Shown one piece after another: positions 46,701 to 52,536 of a DNA stretch of 52,536 bases. The stretch is from Parachlorella kessleri. Taxonomy: Eukaryota; Chlorophyta; Trebouxiophyceae; Chlorellales; Chlorellaceae. A program made the translations under genes and the position numbers. The notes below the pieces were generated by a model, which saw nothing but the letters and a program-made list of their open reading frames with translations, ran no database searches and was not told where the DNA came from. The stretch is from the NCBI GenBank assembly GCA_001598975.1, contig BBXU01000635.1, positions 1-52,536 of the forward strand, read 5' to 3'. The stretch's first letter is position 1. Every line of letters begins with the position of its first letter.

Positions 46701-47903
46701 CCCCGAAGCTGTGTCTGCCCTGCTGGCCCCCCCAGCACCCACCCTGGTGCTGTCCGCAACGATCTCCACAACAGGTAGGCCGAGGGAGCCTACCCCCAGG
46801 GAGGGCCCTGCAGTGGCCGGACCTTGCTTGCTGCTTCCTGCCTGAACTTTGCCATCATCACCCACGTCACGCTTTTCGGCCTCGGACTCAGCACCAGTGC
46901 TGCTTCCTCTGCTATCCCGGCTTTTGTCAAGAGCCCATGGTGACTGGTCGAGCGCCTGCTCCACAAGCTCATCGTACAGCCCAGGCTTGCGCTTGGAGGC
47001 AGTCTTGAGGAAGAGCTGCCAGTACCTGCCGCGGCATGCCTGCAGTGAGCAGCATGTTGGGCCGCCTCAGTGCTAGCTTGAGTGCATCCATTGCCGCCAG
47101 GACCTGCGTGTGACCCTGTGTCTGCACGCAGCACCAGCCTCCAAGTCTGCTGGTGATGCAAACAACCTGGCATGCCAGGCTAGCTTGACCAGAAGTGACT
47201 CACACCTAGTTCTTTACCAAACACACCATGGGCACGCCGGCCTGCACCAGAGTTCGCAGCTGTTCCATGCGGGCGGCGACCTCAGGGGTGGGATCAGCGC
47301 TGCCGCTGCCAGCCGCACTGTACATGTCGTAGTGCGCAAGGACGCAATGCAGGGCAGCGGCAGCATCGCAGCTGCCCTCCTCCTGGGAATTCCTGCACAG
47401 CAGAAGGGGAAGCTTTGCCGAGTTGCATGACTGCCTGGCTAAGAACCAGTGTTATGAGCTCATTCTAACTTCTGCCCTGTATGCCACACAGCTGTATGTC
47501 ACTGCCACGACTCTGGCTGCAAGGTGCTCAATGCCTCACCGCTGCAGCTGTTGCACAAACTGTGACCAAAGCCTGGAGCGTTCTGCCTCTTCCTCGGCCC
47601 AGAGTGGCTGGAACCTGCAGGTAGCCGAAGGCAGCTTCTTCCAACTTCGGGCTCCCAGAGCAACACTGCCCAGTTGAAGAGGCAGCAGTGTCAGTGGTGC
47701 CCTTACCGGCGGAATAGACTGAGCACCTCCTTCTTTACCTGCAGCGCTTAGCAGGCCGTCGACTTAAACTAGGAAGTGTCGCCTGACTAGATGCATAATC
47801 TGGGTGCAGCTTTCCCTCTCACCTCGAAGCCATACGCATCACGGGTGACATCGTCACTGACGTTTCTGAGCTTGTCGAAGGCTTGGGAGGCGTCCAAGGC
47901 CAT
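40775..47903 (-). CDS. Large TBC-domain Rab GTPase-activating protein with coiled-coil tail
   Basis: Rab-GAP of the plant TBC type. Fifteen exons (minus): 47823-47903, 47707-47738, 47540-47614, 47227-47392, 46293-47039, 45986-46108, 45614-45739, 45297-45371, 44935-45093, 44691-44746, 44344-44467, 42039-44105, 41701-41817, 41249-41362 and 40775-40861; 1,382 residues. N-terminal RDAYGFE is conserved in plant TBC proteins. The TBC domain starts at ACRGRYWQLFL (119), is interrupted by a ~210-residue low-complexity insertion, then continues IEKDLHRTFPGH with the arginine finger (R374) and YCQGMN with the glutamine finger (Q408), so catalysis should be intact. SMQWFLCMFINSLPLESCLR, then VWDMLFFEG complete it. 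A 2-kb exon encodes a Ser/Pro/Gly-rich disordered region; the last exons are coiled coil. Exon 2 is a 32-nt microexon required for frame. The intron after 45986 begins GCAAGG. Confidence 0.92.
41489..41520 (+). repeat. Short dispersed repeat R2, copy 2
   Basis: In an intron of the TBC gene (between 41362 and 41701). 30 of 32 bases match 37411-37442. Confidence 0.7.
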
Positions 47904-48278
47904 GAGGCTCCGTCTCGTTGGTACTGATCACTTGTGCATGTCGTCAAGGGTTGCCCAGGGAAGCACTACACATAAAGCTCGGTGTTGAACTAAAGGATGG
48001 CTGTTTGCAGAGGTCCACCTAGGTGCAGGCAAGGTCCACCTAGAAATCAAATTTGGGGGTTTTATGGAACCCCGTTTTAATTCTATGTGCTCTATCATTC
48101 ACCGCGTGAACTCCACAGCGTTTGTACTGCCTGCCGTTAAGCGTTTTCACCTGTTGATCACCTGGATAAAAGCGCAGCTTGCCCCCCTTCCCCGTCACTC
48201 GGCAACATTGGCTAACCCGAAGGCTTGTACAGCTCCGGCCCGGCCACGCCCCAATTCAGTGCCGGGCCGTTGATAGCA
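47904..48278. promoter_or_regulatory. Bidirectional promoter region, TBC / CAMTA genes
   Basis: 375 bp between divergent ATGs. No gene inside and no element I can name with confidence. Confidence 0.5.
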
Positions 48279-51200
48279 ATGGAAGCAGAGGGTAGCGGGC
48301 CTGCTGGGGTAGCTTCCCCCCTTGAGCCCTCCACCTTGCTTCCCCCAGAGGTGAACGAGATACTGGCCAAGGCCAGAAGCAGCTGGCTGAAGAACAACGA
48401 GGTGCTGGAGCTGCTCCAGGGATATCAGGATTGGGGGCTGTTCATGAGCTCGGAGGCCCCACAACAGCCCACAGGTTTGTAGTCACTGGGTGCTGGGCTT
48501 GCTGCCTTTGTAGTTTCCTGGGTGGTGGGCTTGCTGCCTGCCAGGTTAGACAGGCTGCCAGGGTTGCCACGAGCCTATGCATTCTCCAGGCCACCTGATG
48601 AGGCAACGTGTAGCACCTGGCTGTCATGGTGGCAGTCCCAGGTGCCTTACAGTTGTAAGTCAGGATAGCTGGCTGCGTTGTGTGCAGGAGGCCAACTGTA
48701 CCTGTTCAACAAGAATGAGTGCCGCTTCTTCCGCAAGGATGGCATCAACTGGAAGAAGAAGCCGGACGGCAAGACTGTCAGGGAGACACATGAGAAGCTC
48801 AAAGGTGGGGCTTCGCATGCTGGCTTCTTTCCGCGCGTCGTATGCAACCCCTTGGCCGGCCTTTGGCTCCCTTGCATAAGCTTATTTTTGCTCTGCATCA
48901 TTGCTGTGCACAAGCTGTGCATCTGTGCTTGTCTCATCAGCTACCCTGTCTCCCACTCTGGTTCCCAGAGTCGGCAGGCGTGGAGCTCAGCAATTGGGGT
49001 GTGGCTGCACTGCAGTGGGTGACACCAAAAGGCTCAACTGCTATTACGCACATGCTGATCAGGAGGATGGACTGCAGGTGGGTTCTTACATCACCTGCTA
49101 TTACACAGTCGTGTATGTCGGTGGATATGGTTTGCGCTTTTGACTTGGTAGTTGCCCATCCAGTCCCTACCGCGGCTTTTTTCCTTTCCTTCCTGGGTTG
49201 GTTCCTATTCTGGCCATTCTGCACTGGACCTCAAGGACCGGCATGGCAAGGCAGCTACCCATCGACCTGCGCCCTTCTGAATAGATGTTAAACTGTAAGA
49301 ACCTGCTTCTCCTGCAGCGGCGCTGCTATTGGATGCTGGAGGAGTCCCAGCAGCACATTGTGCTGGTCCACTACCTTAACTGCCTCCCCGCTCGCAACGA
49401 GGGCCAGCCGACGGGCCGCCGGCAGCGGCAGCGGCAGCGCGCCGGCCGGGCTAACGTGGACGCTTCGCAGCAGCTGCAGGCGTTTGGCGGCAGCAGCGAC
49501 CTGGAACCGCCCCTGGACTTTTGGGGCAGCGGCAGCCTGGGCTACGAGGGCGCCGTAGGAAGCGGGCCCATGGGCAGCGGCAGCATCCCTGGTACCCCGC
49601 CGCTGCACTCCCTGCCATCGCTGTCGGCAGCGGATCTGGACCTGGGTGCCCTGGATCTGGGGCCGGCATCCTCCGACCTGGGCCTGCCGCTGGGGGGCTC
49701 TGGGTATGGGCTGCCCTCGCTGCAGCAGCAGTACGCCGACGCCGCGGCGGCGGTATTGCAGGAGCAGGAGCAGGGGCTGCTGGGTGGCATTCTGTCGCCT
49801 GAGGAGGCGGCAGGCCAGGAGGCTGGGTTTGCCTTCCTGCAGCAGCTGACGCAGTGGCTGCAGCAGCAGCAGGCGGAGCTGGATGCCAAGGATGGTGGTG
49901 GAGGAACCCAGCAGCTGCTCCCACAGCAGGCACAGCAGGTATGCGGGGAACTCCACAGTCATGTATGTTGGGGGTGACTGGACGCTTTGCACCTTGGGGG
50001 CGGACGAAGCTGGGGAGTACCCTACAGATTTTTGGTGTAACCTCAAGTTACCTGTCGCTTCTCATGATCCGTCTTGGCAGCCACACGATGTGCATCTTAT
50101 GGTTGCTCGTCGGTCTGCAGCGCAGCCATCTTTGGCAACTTTCCTTCGGCTGTTCAGGTTTGGCACTAGTTGTGATGCTACCTGTGCAGGGTTACATGCG
50201 CCCTGAAGACCAGCAGCAGTTGCAGCAGCTGCGGGTAGAACAGCAGCAGTTCCAGGAGCAGCAGCTGCAGCAGCTGAAGGCGCAGCAGCAGCACTTCCAG
50301 CAGCAGCAGCTACAGAGCCTGAAAGCGCAGCAGCAGCAGTTCCAGCAGCAGCACTTGCTGCAGATGCCATCACAGCAGCAGCAAGGGTACCAGCAGCCAG
50401 AGCTGCAGCAACAGGCACACTTCCAGCACCCGGCAACCCCTCAGCTGCAGTACCAGCAGCAGCTGTACCAGCCACAGCAGTACTCTGCAGCGCACCAGGC
50501 GGTACAGCCACTGCAGCTGCCGTACCAGCAGCCGCAGCAGCTGGCAGGGCAGCTGGCCCCTCAGGGGCTGCAGCAGCAGCAGCAGCACTACCTGCAGCAG
50601 CCGCTCCTATCAGGGCAGCAAGTGCAGCAAGGGGTAACCCCCCTGCTGCCGCCCCTGCTACCTCAGCAGGCCCAGCAGCAAGCACAGCTGGCAGGGCCGG
50701 CTGCCATGGGTGGCGCTGGCGCTGGCGGGGCGAACCTTGACGATCTGGATGACGTGTTTGGGACTGCGGTGCCGGTGCGGGATGCCAGCGCTACAGCAGC
50801 CGCCGCGGGGCTGAGGATGGGCGCTGGCGGCTTGGAGAGCTCGGTGCCCTGGCGTGCCAACCCCCGGAGCCTCATGTCTCAGGTAAGTCAGCCGCGGTAT
50901 TGCATGGTGATAGGGTAACAAGGAGTTGGATGGAATAGTGGCTACCGCCGGTAGCGCTGGGTATTGTGTCTTAGCTGTTTGTGTTCAGCACCCGCCGCCA
51001 GTACACGGCTCCCCTGTGGTCCACGGTTCGGCTCGTGAGTGTCTCGGAGTTGAAGAAGTTCCGACCACGCAGCCGTGCATTAGAGAATATGTAACCATTG
51101 GGAGAGCCATTCCACCGTAAACACATTGAGGCGTACTGGCGTTCCTTGCCTTGGAATATGCCGTCGATGACCTGCTGCCTACTGTTTCCTTCAGAGTAGA

Positions 51201-52536
51201 TTTCTCTCTGCTGCTTCATTGTCACTTGCCTGCCCCTGGCCTGATCCTTGTTGGCCTCCTTGATGCAGCTCTCCAACCTGTCCCTGGACCACAACGTGTC
51301 CCTTGGGCGCAAGGACTCCTTTGACCAGTTCCTACAGCAGCTGGAGCAGCAGGCCCAGCAGGCCCAGCACGACGCCGACGAGGGCGCAGCGCAGCAGGCC
51401 CAGCACGACAACGTCCCGGCCCCGCCAGCAGGCGCGCCGGCGCGCGCGCTGGGCCGCGGGCTCAGCAGGCAGGCCAGCGACTTTTCCCGCCTGCTGCACC
51501 AGGTGCTGGAGGCCGGGGGCGTCCAGGGCTCGCTGCCCATTCTGGCGCAAGCGGGCGGCAGCAGGGGCCTGCGTAGGGATCTGTCCTGGCTGGAGCAGCT
51601 GGACGATGTGCTGGGTGCCATGCCTAGCTCGCTGCCCAACTGGCAGCCGGACCTAGAGCTGCCCTCGCTGCCTCTATGTGCCCCATCCGCGCCAGCGCCT
51701 GGGGAGGCTGCCGGCGCAGCCGCCGCGGGCAAGCAACAGGCGAGCGATGGTGCTGGCGGTGGTGGTGTCGCCTAGAGCTTATGGTAGCGGTGTTTGGCCG
51801 CTGTCGGAAGCTCTCAGTGCCCAGTGCCTGCCCCAACCTTGTTTTCAGTTGAACCGAGGAGGGAAGTCTCTGGGCGAGGGGGTGTATACGGTCTCTGTTT
51901 CGGTCGCCTGGCACATGCTGCGCGCATATTGTCGGCCCCGAAGGCGGCCCCATCCATTCCCAGCTGCAACGGCAACAGTGGCAGCCACGTCAGCTGCGCT
52001 AGCAGGGCAGAGGGCTGACGGGATGCCTTCCCTAAACGGGCTGACGGCAAAAGCCAGATCTTTTTTTTCTGCAGGCTGCCGGGGAGGCTGGGGCTGGCGA
52101 GGCGGTGGGTGACAAGGAGAAAGCAAATGCAGTGGCGGTGCAGGGCCGGCGGCAGTCCGTGCTCCGGGTGAGTTAGGCATGCCAGTGTTGGTTGCTCCAG
52201 GGCGGTCTGACAGCTGCAAAAGGGGCGTGAGGGTCGGGGGCCATTTCGTGACATTGCATCCCGGGTTGCTTCATTTCTCGATGGAGGAGAGGAGGGAGGT
52301 TTGGCAGAAGGTACTAACATGTCTTCTTGGTGTCCAGGGGCAGGTCCAAGCAGTTGGGAGTTCCAATATGATGCCACTGTGGTTGCCCGTCGGTTCAGCC
52401 TGTCTACGCGCATTGCGCTGCATGTGAAGTGGTACTAGCCTCGTAGTAGCACTGCGCGCTTCGCGAGACCCGCTGCCCCATGCTGCCGTGCAGAGCCTCT
52501 TCCGCCTGGTCAGCACCGCCGCTACGGTGCGAAACC
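48279..52536 (+). CDS. CAMTA: CAMTA calmodulin-binding transcription activator (3' end outside window)
   Basis: Transcription factor with an N-terminal CG-1 DNA-binding domain. Exons: 48279-48474, 48688-48804, 49016-49077, 49318-49938, 50190-50882, about 51269-51739, 52075-52167 and a candidate from 52494. CG-1 (residues ~24-147) is complete: GQLYLFNKNECRFFRKDGIN, then WKKKPDGKTVRETHEKLKVG, LNCYYAHADQEDGLQ and RRCYWMLEESQQHIVLVHYL. A Ser/Gly/Leu-rich part follows, then exon 5 encodes several hundred bases of CAG repeats (poly-Gln) and the sequence DDLDDVFGTAVP; exon 6 is again acidic and Gln-rich. The donor of exon 6 is uncertain: CAG|GCGAGC at 51739 keeps phase 0, while reading through gives a stop at 51775. 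The IPT/TIG, ankyrin and IQ regions expected of CAMTA are not in the window. Family call rests on CG-1 and is firm. Confidence 0.88.
50208..50690 (+). repeat. CAG-rich stretch encoding poly-Gln in the CAMTA gene
   Basis: Imperfect CAG/CTG runs in frame, giving repeats of the type QQLKAQQQ and QQFQQQ. Likely an unstable, disordered activation segment. Confidence 0.9.

Noticed and set aside
49288..50685. Long minus-strand ORFs of Leu/Ala runs (49288-50046, 50062-50685)
   Set aside because: Antisense of CAG-encoded poly-Gln in CAMTA; no start or splice logic.
51740..51775. Stop at 51775 as the end of the CAMTA gene
   Set aside because: A phase-0 GC donor at 51739 joins to a good exon at 52075-52167, and CAMTA proteins are much longer. 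It remains possible.
52179..52427. Plus-strand ORF near the window end
   Set aside because: No phase-0 join with the preceding CAMTA exon gives a credible protein; treated as intron.

Overview
The window is nuclear DNA of a green alga (chlorophyte). The evidence is intron-dense genes with 100-400 nt introns, moderately GC-rich coding exons full of CAG/GCN runs, possible TGTAA poly(A) signals, and plant-type families: a CAMTA transcription factor, a Der GTPase with a plastid-targeting-like N-terminus, and plant-style TBC and NIPA proteins. I cannot name the species. No RNA genes, CRISPR arrays or prokaryotic operons are visible. All gene models were built by hand from reading frame, intron phase and GT/GC-AG borders. 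Every complete model keeps phase across all its introns.

Layout. 1-2043 (+): 3' part of a SpoU/MRM1-like rRNA 2'-O-methyltransferase. 2044-4689: a repeat-derived region, where two 343-bp direct repeats (about 99% identical) flank 1.1 kb. 4690-12097 (-): a tandem pair of BTB-BACK genes with the same exon plan. 13204-19025 (-): a 16-exon COG0523/ZNG1-type metallochaperone GTPase with an exon-encoded His/Cys metal-binding loop. 20722-21662 (+): an Sgf11-like subunit of the SAGA deubiquitinase module. 22258-25469 (-): a ZC3HC1/NIPA-like nuclear-basket protein, divergent from 25756-26812 (+), an 87-residue LYR-motif protein. 27175-33321 (+): the double-GTPase ribosome-assembly factor Der (EngA), 13 exons. 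34119-40192 (+): a tandem pair of F-box/leucine-rich-repeat genes, the first with a shifted C-terminal frame. 40775-47903 (-): a very large TBC Rab-GAP with coiled-coil tail. 48279-window end (+): a CAMTA factor (CG-1 domain), cut by the window edge.

The genes do not form a pathway. They are ordinary housekeeping and regulatory genes (organelle translation and ribosome assembly, metal handling, chromatin, nuclear pore, vesicle traffic) plus two locally expanded probable ubiquitin-ligase adaptor families (BTB-BACK and F-box/LRR). The most unusual material is the direct-repeat element near 3 kb, a dispersed repeat family shared between that element and the F-box intergenic DNA, repeated use of GC-AG introns, a 64-bp tandem duplication that copied a splice donor, a 32-nt microexon, and paired CxxC modules in the ZNG1-type metal loop.
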